Assembly (NCBI GenBank): GCA_964450955.1
Contig: CAYVFI010000025.1
Location: 47,891 to 111,890 of the forward strand
Direction: 5' to 3'
DNA length: 64,000 bases
Source: CAYNWT01 sp964450955
GTDB lineage: Bacteria > Planctomycetota > Planctomycetia > Planctomycetales > Planctomycetaceae
This document shows, one piece after another, positions 9,209-17,480 of this stretch. The position numbers and the translations under genes are program-made. Under the pieces are notes generated by a model, which saw nothing but the letters and a program-made list of their open reading frames with translations, was not told the DNA's origin and ran no database searches. Numbering within the stretch: the stretch's first letter is position 1; every line of letters starts with the position of its first letter.

Positions 9209-10428
9209 GCGTCTGTTTCTTTTGCTTCCGTGCTGCTTACCTGGCTCACGATTTCGCCGTCTGCGACGCGCGTTCGAATGGTGTCGCCAACTTTGACATC
9301 GTTGATTGATCGGACCACAGATCGGCTTTCGACATCTGTGTGTTCCGTGATTGAATAGCCGCGGGAGAGGACTTTCAAGGGGCTAAGTGCATCCAGTTGT
9401 CTGGACGCCTGGGTGATTCGGTTGCGGGCCGATTCTACGCGGTTTCGCCCGGCGCGGATGAGTCGTGCAGCCAGAGCATCGACGTGGGCCGTGTGTTCGT
9501 GAATGCGGTCCAGAGGTCTGGCGAGAACTCGGCGAGATTCGACGGATGCCAATCGGGCTCGGGATGCCGTGAGTTTGTTAAGCAGTGCCTTGCGCAGCCG
9601 AGTCGCCGCGCCATCCAGGTAGCCGGCGACGTCGTGCCGGTCTGGAACCACCATCTGGCCGGCATCTGTTGGCGTGGCGGCTCGAGCATCAGCGACCAGG
9701 TCGGCGATGCTCACGTCCACTTCGTGACCAACCGCGCTGATGATCGGGACCGGCGATTCAAAGATCGCTCTGGCGACAACTTCTTCATTGAACGCCCACA
9801 GGTCTTCCAGGCTACCTCCGCCCCGCCCCGCGATGATGACGTCCACATCACGCAGTGTCCCCGCCCGTTTGATGGCTCGGGCGATTTGGCCAGCCGCGTT
9901 TGGTCCCTGCACTTGGGTAGGCAGCAGAATGACGTCCGCCGCACGCCAGCGGCGGGTGAGGACTTTCAGCACGTCGCGAACCGCGGCTCCGGTTGGGCTG
10001 GTGATGATGGCGATGCGTTTGGGAAACCGCGGCAGCGGCTGTTTGTGTTCGCGTTCGAACAGGCCTTCCTTTTGTAGCTTCTGTTGGAGTTGTCGGAACG
10101 CGAGTTCCAGTTCGCCCATACCCTGTGGGATGACGTGTTCGACAATCAGTTGGACGGAACCTCGAGCCGCATAAACTTCAACGGGACCGGTGGCCAGGAT
10201 TTGCAGTCCGTCCTTTAGTTTGAACTTCATGCCGGCCGCCGTGCGGCTCCAAACGACCCCGCGGATTTCGGATCGGTCGTCCTTCAACGTGAAGTAAACA
10301 TGCCCCGATCGCGCGTAGGTGACGTTGGAAAGTTCGCCCTGAACGCAGACCCATGGGAATTGTGCTTCGACGGTGTCCTTCAGTTTCCACATCAGGTCCG
10401 TGACGGAAATGATTGGCATGCCGTCCAT
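9205..10428 (-). CDS. xseA: Exodeoxyribonuclease VII large subunit
   Basis: An N-terminal OB-fold nucleic acid-binding domain ('WVCVQGELSNVTYARSGHVY') is followed by the catalytic domain with 'ITSPTGAAVRDVLKVLTRR' and 'DVIIAGRGGGSLEDLWAFN', the signature of XseA. A coiled-coil region and the C-terminal 'LSRGYSITEH' segment that forms the barrel follow. It acts with XseB in removing single-stranded DNA during repair. The start ATG overlaps the stop of the upstream small membrane gene (TAATG). MPIISVTDL, three codons in, is an alternative start. Confidence 0.96.
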   Translation of the reverse strand: MDGMPIISVTDLMWKLKDTVEAQFPWVCVQGELSNVTYARSGHVYFTLKDDRSEIRGVVWSRTAAGMKFKLKDGLQILATGPVEVYAARGSVQLIVEHVIPQGMGELELAFRQLQQKLQKEGLFEREHKQPLPRFPKRIAIITSPTGAAVRDVLKVLTRRWRAADVILLPTQVQGPNAAGQIARAIKRAGTLRDVDVIIAGRGGGSLEDLWAFNEEVVARAIFESPVPIISAVGHEVDVSIADLVADARAATPTDAGQMVVPDRHDVAGYLDGAATRLRKALLNKLTASRARLASVESRRVLARPLDRIHEHTAHVDALAARLIRAGRNRVESARNRITQASRQLDALSPLKVLSRGYSITEHTDVESRSVVRSINDVKVGDTIRTRVADGEIVSQVSSTEAKETDA

Positions 10429-10838
10429 TAATTGTCCTTCCGTGGAGGCTGCGTCGCTTTGACTTCGATTGTTTGTTTGGCGGGTTGGTGCTTCTTCTTT
10501 CGTGGCTTGATGAACACAAGCAGCACCAGCATGCCCAGAAACAGCGGGATTGAGTACTTAAGCCGCGGCAGGAAAAAGATTCCCACGGCGATGCAGACAA
10601 CGACCCACGGTGAAAGTCCCTTCCATGCGGCGAACCGGCTTTTCGACGGCAAAGCCAACCAGAAGGCTCCCATGAAGATGCCAACTCGGATGAGTCCGGA
10701 AAACGAAAGTTGCTGTTCTTTGGAATAGCCGCCGTACCACATTGCTGCGGCGATGCCGAAGCAGGCCAGCGTGATGACTGCCACCAACATGCGGTTGGGC
10801 GTGAGATCGGTTTCTGGTTTGGGCTTGGTTGGAGGCAT
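10428..10838 (-). CDS. Small membrane protein of unknown function, upstream of xseA
   Basis: I do not recognise a family. The 136-residue protein begins with a polar Lys/Pro-rich segment and has about four hydrophobic segments: near residues 15-35 (MLVAVITLACFGIAAAM), 46-62, 73-92 (WVVVCIAVGIFFL) and 94-112. A basic tail (KPRKKKHQP) follows. Its stop codon overlaps the xseA start, so it is probably the first gene of the xseA-xseB-udk transcript. A link to DNA metabolism is not implied by anything in the sequence. Confidence 0.8.
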   Translation of the reverse strand: MPPTKPKPETDLTPNRMLVAVITLACFGIAAAMWYGGYSKEQQLSFSGLIRVGIFMGAFWLALPSKSRFAAWKGLSPWVVVCIAVGIFFLPRLKYSIPLFLGMLVLLVFIKPRKKKHQPAKQTIEVKATQPPRKDN

Positions 10839-10898
10839 AGAACCGGGAAGTTATCAGATGCGGCCGCGGTTCGCATTCAGGCCGTCGAGGTTTAAGGG

Positions 10899-11119
10899 TG
10901 GCTCCAACGCCAACGGCGTTGCACAACAAAGCCCAGTGTCGCGAAAGCGCACGCTGGGACCCGAGCCCGGAGACGCACGTACCCCAACGGGGTTCCACAG
11001 GTCACACTTGCTTGTGCTCGTGGTGAAACCCCGTTGGGGTATTGGTCGGTGACGCAGCGTTCCCAAGGTGCGCTGCGCGACCTTGGGCTTTGTTGTGCAA
11101 CCGCGTTGCGGTTGGAAGG
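10899..11119. repeat. Long imperfect palindrome upstream of murG
   Basis: About 220 bases form a nested inverted repeat. Outer arms share an exact 17-mer: TTGCACAACAAAGCCCA at 10919-10935 and its complement at 11084-11100. Inner arms share an exact 14-mer: ACCCCAACGGGGTT at 10981-10994 and its complement at 11027-11040. Between them the arms still match imperfectly. No ORF is convincing in this stretch. It lies in the 371-base gap between the divergent xse operon and murG and could fold into a cruciform or large RNA hairpin. It looks like a non-autonomous mobile or REP-like element. Confidence 0.85.
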
Positions 11120-11209
11120 CGACTCACACGCGCAGCCATTTCATTTTCGTGCCTTTTCGTGTTCTTCGTGGCCATCTACCCTGCTGGCTTAGTCTGTTCT
11201 TCCGAATTG

Positions 11210-12352
11210 ATGGCCATGTCACAACCAAGCACATATTTGTTCTGCGGCGGTGGTTCCGGCGGACATTTGTTTCCGGGTGTCGCGGTTGCCGAGGAACTCC
11301 GCAAGCGTGAACCAGACTGTCGCATCGTCTTTGTCGGTTCGACCCGCGAGATTGAACGCAACGTGCTGGACGCAGCATCCAACGGGTGGCCGAGGTTGGA
11401 GCGAGGAACGAGTGAAACCCCGGAAAAGACGGCGGAAAATCAGCCCGACGCCCGCGCGCCCATCCAACATGTGGCGCTTGATGTACAGCCAGCATCGACG
11501 TTGCTTCGCAGTCCATTCCGGTTCCTCAAGACTCACCGTGCGGCGGTTCGGAAGGCGGGCGAGCTTCTGAACGAACTCAAGCCAGCGGCGGTCATCGGTC
11601 TGGGGGGATTTGCGAGCGTCCCGGTTGTCACGGCGGCGTACCGAAAGTGCCCGATCGTGTTGCTGGAACAGAACCGCGTTCCCGGCCGCGCGACGTCTTG
11701 GTTGAGTCGCAAGGCGGACGTGGTGTGTCTGTCGTTTCCCGAAACGGTTGTTCGGTGCCGTCGGGTTGAACTCACGGGGAATCCGGTACGGGAGTCCATT
11801 GTTGCGGTTCGTGATTCCAATCCGGGGCAGACATTGTTGGTGCTTGGCGGGAGTCAGGGAGCCGTTGGTTTGAACACGCTTGTGATGTCGCTGTTGGACG
11901 GGCCGACTGGGTTACCGGAGGGTTGGCGAGTCGTCCATCAGACCGGAACCGCCGACGAGTCCCGCGTTCGATCGCACTATGAATCGGCCGGCATCAATGC
12001 CGAAGTACACGCCTTCATTTCCGACATGCCACAGGCGTACGCCGACAGTGGCCTCGTGATTTCGCGAGCCGGAGGAACCACCCTGGCAGAACTCACGTGC
12101 GTCGGCCGCGGGGCAATTCTGGTTCCGATTCCCAGGTCGGTTCGCGATCATCAGAATGCCAACGCTGCTTGCTTTGAGGAAGCGAAAGGCGCTCGCATCA
12201 TCCAGCAGCGGGAACCGGAATCCGTCGGCCGGTTGATGGCAGAGTTACTGAGTTCATCGGACCAGCGTGAAGCGATGTCGCGAGTGATGAAGGTTCTTGG
12301 TTACCCCGCCGCGGCGGCGGCTGTTGCGGATGTGGTTGCATCCGTTCGCTGA
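11210..12352 (+). CDS. murG: UDP-GlcNAc:lipid II precursor transferase-like protein (MurG)
   Basis: The N-terminus has the MurG glycine loop 'FCGGGSGGHLFPG', followed by 'VIGLGGFASVPVVTAA' and 'VLLEQNRVPGRATSWLSR'. The C-terminal GT28 domain has 'LVLGGSQGAVGLNTL' and the donor-binding 'VISRAGGTTLAEL' and 'IPIPRSVRDHQNANA' (seen as LVPIPRSVRDHQNANA). It should add GlcNAc to lipid I at the cytoplasmic membrane. I start it at ATG 11210 (ATG 11216 is equivalent); the upstream open frame runs through repeat DNA. At 380 residues it is about 25 longer than E. coli MurG because of an insert at roughly residues 59-84 of low-complexity, repeat-like sequence. It stands outside any cell-division cluster in this window. 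Confidence 0.9.
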   Translation: MAMSQPSTYLFCGGGSGGHLFPGVAVAEELRKREPDCRIVFVGSTREIERNVLDAASNGWPRLERGTSETPEKTAENQPDARAPIQHVALDVQPASTLLRSPFRFLKTHRAAVRKAGELLNELKPAAVIGLGGFASVPVVTAAYRKCPIVLLEQNRVPGRATSWLSRKADVVCLSFPETVVRCRRVELTGNPVRESIVAVRDSNPGQTLLVLGGSQGAVGLNTLVMSLLDGPTGLPEGWRVVHQTGTADESRVRSHYESAGINAEVHAFISDMPQAYADSGLVISRAGGTTLAELTCVGRGAILVPIPRSVRDHQNANAACFEEAKGARIIQQREPESVGRLMAELLSSSDQREAMSRVMKVLGYPAAAAAVADVVASVR

Positions 12353-12540
12353 CGCCGCTTGAGCCAGAACCATGTCGCGTACGTGACCAGGAGACTTGCG
12401 ATCCAGATTCCGAGTACGGGTCGGCGTGGTGGTGGGGCGTTCCACACTTCGAGTCGTGGGTTTGGGCCTTCGGGGTTGATGAGTAGTGAGATTCGGTTGC
12501 CTGTGCAGATTGCGTCCCAGTGGATCACTTCCTCGGGAGC
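12301..12540 (-). pseudogene. Decayed C-terminal copy of the adjacent 536-residue membrane protein
   Basis: Immediately after the stop of the neighbouring gene, the same frame continues with 'APEEVIHWDAICTGNRISLL' and 'EGPNPRLEVWNAPPPRRP', a transmembrane-like stretch and a basic end. This is a recognisable but diverged copy of that neighbour's C-terminus ('APEYIDDYACQPNRVSLL', 'EGPNARIEVWAAPMRRTP'). Homology fades near 12345, where the murG 3' end begins on the other strand. It is best read as the remnant of a tandem paralogue that lost everything but its last 65 or so codons. An ATC/ATG-start small protein (ATG near 12526) cannot be excluded. Confidence 0.75.
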
Positions 12541-14151
12541 CTAAGATCGCTTGCGGTGGCGAGAATACAGGAGCGAACCGACCGTGGCAGCGAACCCTGC
12601 CAGCCAGATAGGGACTACCGGCGTCCGTCGCATTGGTGCCGCCCATACTTCGATACGCGCGTTGGGGCCTTCATTGTCGATTAGCAGACTGACGCGATTA
12701 GGTTGGCAGGCGTAGTCATCGATGTACTCAGGAGCGGTTTGTCTGAACGGGAACCACTCACCTGTTTTCCAGTTGAACCAGAATGCCTGGTCGCCACCGG
12801 GCGGAGCGACTTGCAGGGGCAACCCAATTTTGTCGATGACGTCCTGAGCAAATTCCTGAGTCCGTGTTACTTCCTGTTCCGGAGAGTGTGTCGTCACCAG
12901 GCCGGTGGTTCCCGGGACCAGGGTTCCGGAGAACTGTTCGCTGTATTCGCTGGAGATGTCGTCGGAGAGTGTCAGCCAGTCGGTAATCTTATTCCTGTTT
13001 GCATCCGTGATTCGAATGGTCTGTGCGTCTCCGAATTCCTTCATCCAGATGGCGTGTTTTCCATCCATGCCGTTTGAAACTGCATAGGGTTCTTCGAAGT
13101 TTGGTCCGAATTGGCCCTGCCATATTGAACGTCCCGCTATGGGGCCATCTTCAAAGTCGAAATTGATTAGCTTGCTCTCGTGGAACCCATCCTGCCACCC
13201 TCCGATCGGTCTGTGTTTCACCCGCCGCATGACTCGGTAGTACAGCCCACTGCCGTCGGGGAAAAAAGTCGGTTCGATGCAACCAATGTCCGTCGACTCA
13301 CGTGGGTAAGTCGGATCGTCCTCATATCTCCTTAGCTGCTCGGTCGCACTTTCGATGTTGGCATCCGCACCTTCGGTGATTTGCCGGATCAGTTCACCGG
13401 TTCTGGTGTCAATGATGCTGATTCCGAACGGGCCGAGTCGGTGGTCTTCGTTCCATGGCGCGGTCAATGCCAGCCTTGTTCCATCTGGTGAGAGGTCAAA
13501 ACTTAGTGTCGCCGCTGGATTAACCGTGTAGTGACTGCCTCCGAATCGGTCGGGGAGGCTGAACGACGCGATGGTCTTTTCGCTGTGGAGATCGAACAGC
13601 GAGACGACCAGCGGTTCACTTTCGCTGGCATGGATGAAGATGATTCTTGATCCATCCCCGGATACTTGATACGTCTGGGTTGGATATGGAATCTGGACTG
13701 TGCCGGACTTTCCAGTGTCGGGTCGGACCCAGTAAATTGCTTCGGCATCGCCACGGTTTTCATATGTCGCTTTGTAAATAACAAAGCGGCCCGCGGCGTC
13801 GAAGTGTGCTCTATCGCCTTTGCAACTTGCCGGGACATCCCACGGGCCCAGCAACTCCTGGTTTTCCTGATCAAGGAAGTAAAGTTGCGATTCGCGGTGC
13901 GCCATGATTGGTAGCCAACGCGCCGCGTGTTTGAAAGCCTCTGCATTGACGTAGCCGCCGACACCAGATTCGATTTCGAAGTTGAAGGCCCTGGTGGCTG
14001 CGGAGCTTAGTTTCTGCACGAACAAGGGCCGTGGGTAGAACCACCACAGCAGGGCTGTGGTGACCAGGGCACCAATCAGAACCGCGGTTAGCCATGCGCG
14101 GTGCCTGGCGAACATGCCTTGTTTCATGTGTGTGGTGGGTAGTGTTTTCAA
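12541..14151 (-). CDS. Membrane-anchored propeller-like protein, function unknown
   Basis: The protein has one hydrophobic helix near residues 19-40 (AWLTAVLIGALVTTALLWWF) and another near the C-terminus (VPIWLAGFAATVGSLLYS) followed by a basic tail. The large extracytoplasmic part contains repeated units such as 'YQVSGDGSRIIFIHAS', 'FDLSPDGTRLALTAPW' and 'FFPDGSGLYYRV', which resemble TolB/WD40-like beta-propeller blades. No catalytic motif was seen. It is probably an envelope protein anchored at both ends. Downstream, in the same frame, lies a decayed copy of its C-terminus, so this locus once held a tandem pair. ATG 14127 is an alternative start. Confidence 0.82.
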   Translation of the reverse strand: MKTLPTTHMKQGMFARHRAWLTAVLIGALVTTALLWWFYPRPLFVQKLSSAATRAFNFEIESGVGGYVNAEAFKHAARWLPIMAHRESQLYFLDQENQELLGPWDVPASCKGDRAHFDAAGRFVIYKATYENRGDAEAIYWVRPDTGKSGTVQIPYPTQTYQVSGDGSRIIFIHASESEPLVVSLFDLHSEKTIASFSLPDRFGGSHYTVNPAATLSFDLSPDGTRLALTAPWNEDHRLGPFGISIIDTRTGELIRQITEGADANIESATEQLRRYEDDPTYPRESTDIGCIEPTFFPDGSGLYYRVMRRVKHRPIGGWQDGFHESKLINFDFEDGPIAGRSIWQGQFGPNFEEPYAVSNGMDGKHAIWMKEFGDAQTIRITDANRNKITDWLTLSDDISSEYSEQFSGTLVPGTTGLVTTHSPEQEVTRTQEFAQDVIDKIGLPLQVAPPGGDQAFWFNWKTGEWFPFRQTAPEYIDDYACQPNRVSLLIDNEGPNARIEVWAAPMRRTPVVPIWLAGFAATVGSLLYSRHRKRS

Positions 14152-14211
14152 ACGGGAGGTCCGTCGACGTTAGAAGCGAATCGGGATCAGCGGATTGGTA
14201 AGGTGGGGCTT

Positions 14212-14320
14212 TTCAATATCCAATATCCAACAAGGAATCTCCAAGTTTCAACGGGATGGTTCGGGTGACCGATAGGGACTTCAGATTTGGAGATTCCTTG
14301 TTGGGTAGTGGATATTCAAT
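14212..14320. repeat. Palindromic repeat, copy 1 (AATATCCAACAAGGAATCTCC family)
   Basis: The left arm (from 14212) reads 'tatccaacaaggaatctcca', the right arm (to 14320) 'tggagattccttgttgg', giving about 40 bases of near-perfect inverted repeat around a loop of some 35 bases. A second copy of the same family occurs at 29114-29224. The rest of the 455-base gap 14152-14606 shows no gene and separates two divergent genes. Confidence 0.85.
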
Positions 14321-14606
14321 CGAGCGGTGAGAACGGGGTCGGGTCATCAAAGATGGGTTGGGCAGACTGAGTGCCGGTTTGCTTGGTTTTCACTGCCGTT
14401 TTCGCGCAAATTGGAGGCGAATTGAACAAGTATCCCTGCGATGATTATCTATATGGTGCTGGCCGCCAGTGCGGTGATAGAGAAGCCTGTTTCAATTGTC
14501 GCCGAACACTCCGTGTTCGGTTCCTTGGGGGCCAGACTCGGAGAGTCCGGCGACTATGAAGTCTGCGTTTGGTTGCGTTTTGTTTTTGTTGTTGAGTCAG
14601 TAGTCA

Positions 14607-15590
14607 ATGTCAGCAGTTCAGCCTTTTGGTTATCGACAACCGTCAGCGACCTGGGAACAGGTTCCGTTGCCGAATGGAGCGGGGCATGTTGTCTGGGTTT
14701 GGTTCCGGCCGCCTCACGTGCCCAATGGAGCGATTGTTCGTTTGCCGCCTGAGTTGGCGACCTATCCGGCTCGGAACCAGTTGACCTATCGGTGGTTACT
14801 GTCGTTGACAGGCATGGAAATCAACATGCTGGCAATGTGGTACGTGTTCGGAACGCCGTACCAAAACGCGCCGGGCATGGAATCGGCGCTGGATGTGGTT
14901 GTGCCCGAACCGCCACAAGGGGCGCAGCCTGAGATTGCGTTTGTGGCTCACATGCCGGCGCAAATGATGCCGCCGATGCAGGCTCCCATGATGCCGCAAC
15001 AGCAGATGGCTCAGCCGACCGGATTCAATTCAGCGGTGCCGCAGTTTTCGACTCAGGAAGTTGGGATGACACCCGACCTGGAAAAATTGCTGCACCGAAT
15101 CGATTCAGAATGGAGATCGGCCGTCACGCTGGAACGTCAGTTGGCCGGAGTTCGCAAGAAGGTTGCCGGTTTGGTTGGCAAGCTGAGTTCCATGGACAAG
15201 GAACTGTCGCCCGAGGAACGTCTGCACGCGGACAACAACGATGTTAAAGACTGGGCTGATGCTCGTCGGTGGATCAAAGACGTCAGCAACAAAGCGCAGC
15301 GATATGTGAAGGAACACGATATCGGGTTGACCAGTATGGCTGGCCGTCGTGGTTCGATGGCGGAAACATACAAGACTGTTGTCGAACCGAAGCGACCTGT
15401 GGCGGGGCTGGATGGGATTCTGCGTGAGTTCGACGCGTACCGGAAGTCGCTGCAAACGTTGCTCAACAACTTGAATAACGCTTACACCAGTGCATCTCAG
15501 GACGGCGAACGTCGGGCTCAGCGCGTGTTGGCAAAGATTCGAGCGAAGGCGCGGGGCGCGAAGTCCAGTGTGTCTCGGAAGAGAACGTAG
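14607..15590 (+). CDS. Unknown protein with Met/Pro/Gln-rich linker and helical C-terminus
   Basis: I do not recognise a family. The first 100 residues form a compact domain with several aromatic residues ('HVVWVWFRPPHVPNGAIVR'). A linker of about 40 residues is rich in Met, Pro and Gln ('MMPPMQAPMMPQQQMAQP'). Residues 150-327 are helical, with coiled-coil character ('LERQLAGVRKKVAGLVGKL') and a strongly basic tail (RAKARGAKSSVSRKRT). There is no signal peptide. It is followed without a gap by two membrane-protein genes on the same strand, so the three probably form an operon. Confidence 0.8.
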   Translation: MSAVQPFGYRQPSATWEQVPLPNGAGHVVWVWFRPPHVPNGAIVRLPPELATYPARNQLTYRWLLSLTGMEINMLAMWYVFGTPYQNAPGMESALDVVVPEPPQGAQPEIAFVAHMPAQMMPPMQAPMMPQQQMAQPTGFNSAVPQFSTQEVGMTPDLEKLLHRIDSEWRSAVTLERQLAGVRKKVAGLVGKLSSMDKELSPEERLHADNNDVKDWADARRWIKDVSNKAQRYVKEHDIGLTSMAGRRGSMAETYKTVVEPKRPVAGLDGILREFDAYRKSLQTLLNNLNNAYTSASQDGERRAQRVLAKIRAKARGAKSSVSRKRT

Positions 15591-16022
15591 GTGGAAACTC
15601 ACGAGGGAACGGATGTGGCGCGCGTGGGCTCGGCAGCGTCTGAGAATCCCTACCGATTTGACGCCGTGGATGGCGATCAGGTGGTGTCTGGGAAGACGCC
15701 GTTCCTGAGCCGGTTTTGTGGTGGCCTGTGCGCGATTGCTGGCTTGTTGGGGATGTCGCTTGGCACCCTGGCGTCCAGCGACTTCGGAGCGGTCGGGATC
15801 GTGGCGGCGTTTGTTGGTTCGATTGGGTTGTTGCTTGTTGCCTGGGGGCTGGAACGCGATTACTTTTGGGCTCACTGTTGTTTCACAAGTCTCGTGATTT
15901 TGGCGGCAATTGTTATCACGTTTGGCTTCGGTTTCGGCTTCTTTCTTCCCATTCTGCTGTTGGCTGGTGTTGCGGTTTGTCTTTCTGTGTTCATGTTGGT
16001 TCGTAGACGGAATCAAGGATAG
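15591..16022 (+). CDS. Small membrane protein with N-terminal NPY motif, unknown
   Basis: The GTG start follows directly on the stop codon of the preceding gene, suggesting translational coupling. A short cytoplasmic segment includes 'SENPYRFDAVDGDQV', followed by about four hydrophobic segments (for example 'GIVAAFVGSIGLLLVAWGL' and 'FGFFLPILLLAGVAVCLSVF'). The NPY-type N-terminus recurs in other membrane proteins of this window (16028, 20692, 29840). No domain of known function was recognised. Confidence 0.75.
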   Translation: METHEGTDVARVGSAASENPYRFDAVDGDQVVSGKTPFLSRFCGGLCAIAGLLGMSLGTLASSDFGAVGIVAAFVGSIGLLLVAWGLERDYFWAHCCFTSLVILAAIVITFGFGFGFFLPILLLAGVAVCLSVFMLVRRRNQG

Positions 16023-16027
16023 CGCGA

Positions 16028-16432
16028 ATGGAGAATCCGTTTGAGTATCAGGATGTCGATGGTCCGCGGGTTCCGCTGTTTCGGCGGCCGGTTCCTCTTG
16101 TCCAGCATCTTCTTTCGCTGGGGTTGCTGCTGTTTGGTGTTTTCTCAGGCTTTGTCAGCCTTGGGGTTCTGGTTCATGGCATGGCTTGGGCTCGCGGTGG
16201 TTCCGCTGGACGTGCTGCGGTCGGGTTTGTCGCTGCCGCTATCGGCTACGGTCTGCATCGCGACCGCGCTTGGTCCACGTGGGGAGCGTTTTTGTTCTTC
16301 TGTGCGGTTCTGGTCGGCTTGGTCATCTATCAGGGGTTCAGCGAATCGTTGCTGATTTATGTGTGGCCCGTTGTTTGTGTTCCGGTCACTGCGTGGTTGA
16401 TTCAAAATCACAGAGAGCGCCACGGTTTCTGA
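16028..16432 (+). CDS. Small membrane protein with N-terminal NPF motif, unknown
   Basis: It begins 'MENPFEYQDVDGPRV', similar in layout to the preceding gene's 'SENPYRFDAVDGDQV', so the two look like diverged paralogues. About four hydrophobic helices follow ('LLSLGLLLFGVFSGFVSLGV', 'GAFLFFCAVLVGLVIYQGF'). It is the last gene of the three-gene group that starts at 14607. Function unknown; likely an inner-membrane protein. Confidence 0.75.
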   Translation: MENPFEYQDVDGPRVPLFRRPVPLVQHLLSLGLLLFGVFSGFVSLGVLVHGMAWARGGSAGRAAVGFVAAAIGYGLHRDRAWSTWGAFLFFCAVLVGLVIYQGFSESLLIYVWPVVCVPVTAWLIQNHRERHGF

Positions 16433-16693
16433 CGCGGGTCGGCTGTCAGTTGTTTCATTGTTGGCGGCCGATCGAATCTGGCGCGATGTTGACACAGTTG
16501 GTTGATATGAGCGAAGCGGACGATGATTTGTGCGTGCGGTTGGTCCAGTTGGTTTCGCAGGTGTTGTCTGGGGGGGTGGGCCGCTGGTTGGGTTGGATTT
16601 GTGCGTGATCGCGTGTGGCTGATTATGACTGAAACTGACAATATGTGATCGATAATGATTGACGTGCGATGTTTGGCTGGGCATCATTGATGC

Positions 16694-17461
16694 ATGCTTG
16701 CCGACGAACGCCGACAAAAGATCGTTGAATTTGCCGAAAAACGGGGGTTTGTCTCGCTTCAGGACATTGTTTCGCATCTGAAGTCGAGCGAGTCGACGAT
16801 TCGGCGGGATTTGGAACATCTTGACGGAATCGGTCAGATTCGGCGAACTCGCGGTGGCTGTAGTTATGTCGGCGAGTCGTTAACGGGGTTCGAAGAGCGG
16901 CAGTACAAGGCTTCCGCTGAGAAGGAAGCGATTGCGGCTGCTGCAGCGGAACTAGTTGAGAACGAAGAGACCGTGATCCTGGACGGCGGTACCACAACCT
17001 TGGAGGTTGCACGCCGATTATCCGGAAAATCGTTACAGGTCGTCACGAACTCTCTGCCGATCGCATCGCTCCTGATGAATCAACGGGGTATTGAGCTCGT
17101 GTTTGTCGGTGGGTACCTGTATCCGAAAACTGGGGTCGCTCTGGGTTCGTTCGCGGTCGAAACCCTGAAAAGTGTCCATGCCAGGCGCTTAATCATGAGC
17201 GTCGGGGGGATCACGAAGGACGGTTTGTTTAACAGCAACGCCCTTCTGGTCGAAACCGAATGCCAAATGATGGAAGCGGCTGAGGAAGTCATTGTCGTTT
17301 GCACCAGTCAGAAGCTTGGACACGCATCGCTGGCAAAGCTGTGTCCGTTGAGCCGGGTCGACCGGATGGTTGTCGATTCGGGAATCAGTAAGAAGTGGCG
17401 GAAGCAATTGGAATCAAAGGGTGTCGAGTTGACGATTGTCAAAACGCGCCGGGCGAAGTGA
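16694..17461 (+). CDS. DeoR-family transcriptional regulator of the microcompartment operon
   Basis: The N-terminus has the DeoR winged helix ('RRQKIVEFAEKRGFVSLQDI', then 'SESTIRRDLEHLD'), and the C-terminal half has the sugar-phosphate sensing domain ('VILDGGTTTLEVARRL', 'GGITKDGLFNSNA'). Length, 255 residues, is typical. DeoR regulators generally repress and are released by a phosphorylated sugar; here fuculose- or rhamnulose-phosphate is the likely signal, inferred from the downstream aldolase. It is the first gene of the BMC operon, 19 bases before pduL, and lies after a 261-base gap that must hold its promoter. Confidence 0.93.
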   Translation: MLADERRQKIVEFAEKRGFVSLQDIVSHLKSSESTIRRDLEHLDGIGQIRRTRGGCSYVGESLTGFEERQYKASAEKEAIAAAAAELVENEETVILDGGTTTLEVARRLSGKSLQVVTNSLPIASLLMNQRGIELVFVGGYLYPKTGVALGSFAVETLKSVHARRLIMSVGGITKDGLFNSNALLVETECQMMEAAEEVIVVCTSQKLGHASLAKLCPLSRVDRMVVDSGISKKWRKQLESKGVELTIVKTRRAK

Positions 17462-17480
17462 GGGGGCAGGAATTCACGGA

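Noticed and set aside
11376..11468. Clean 8-bp target-site duplication around the murG insert
   Set aside because: The two CATCCAAC copies are 85 bases apart, not a multiple of three, so simple removal of the insert would break the frame; it may be chance.
15105..16016. Minus-strand frame antisense to the 327- and 143-residue genes
   Set aside because: Thr/Arg/Gln/His-rich shadow without motif.
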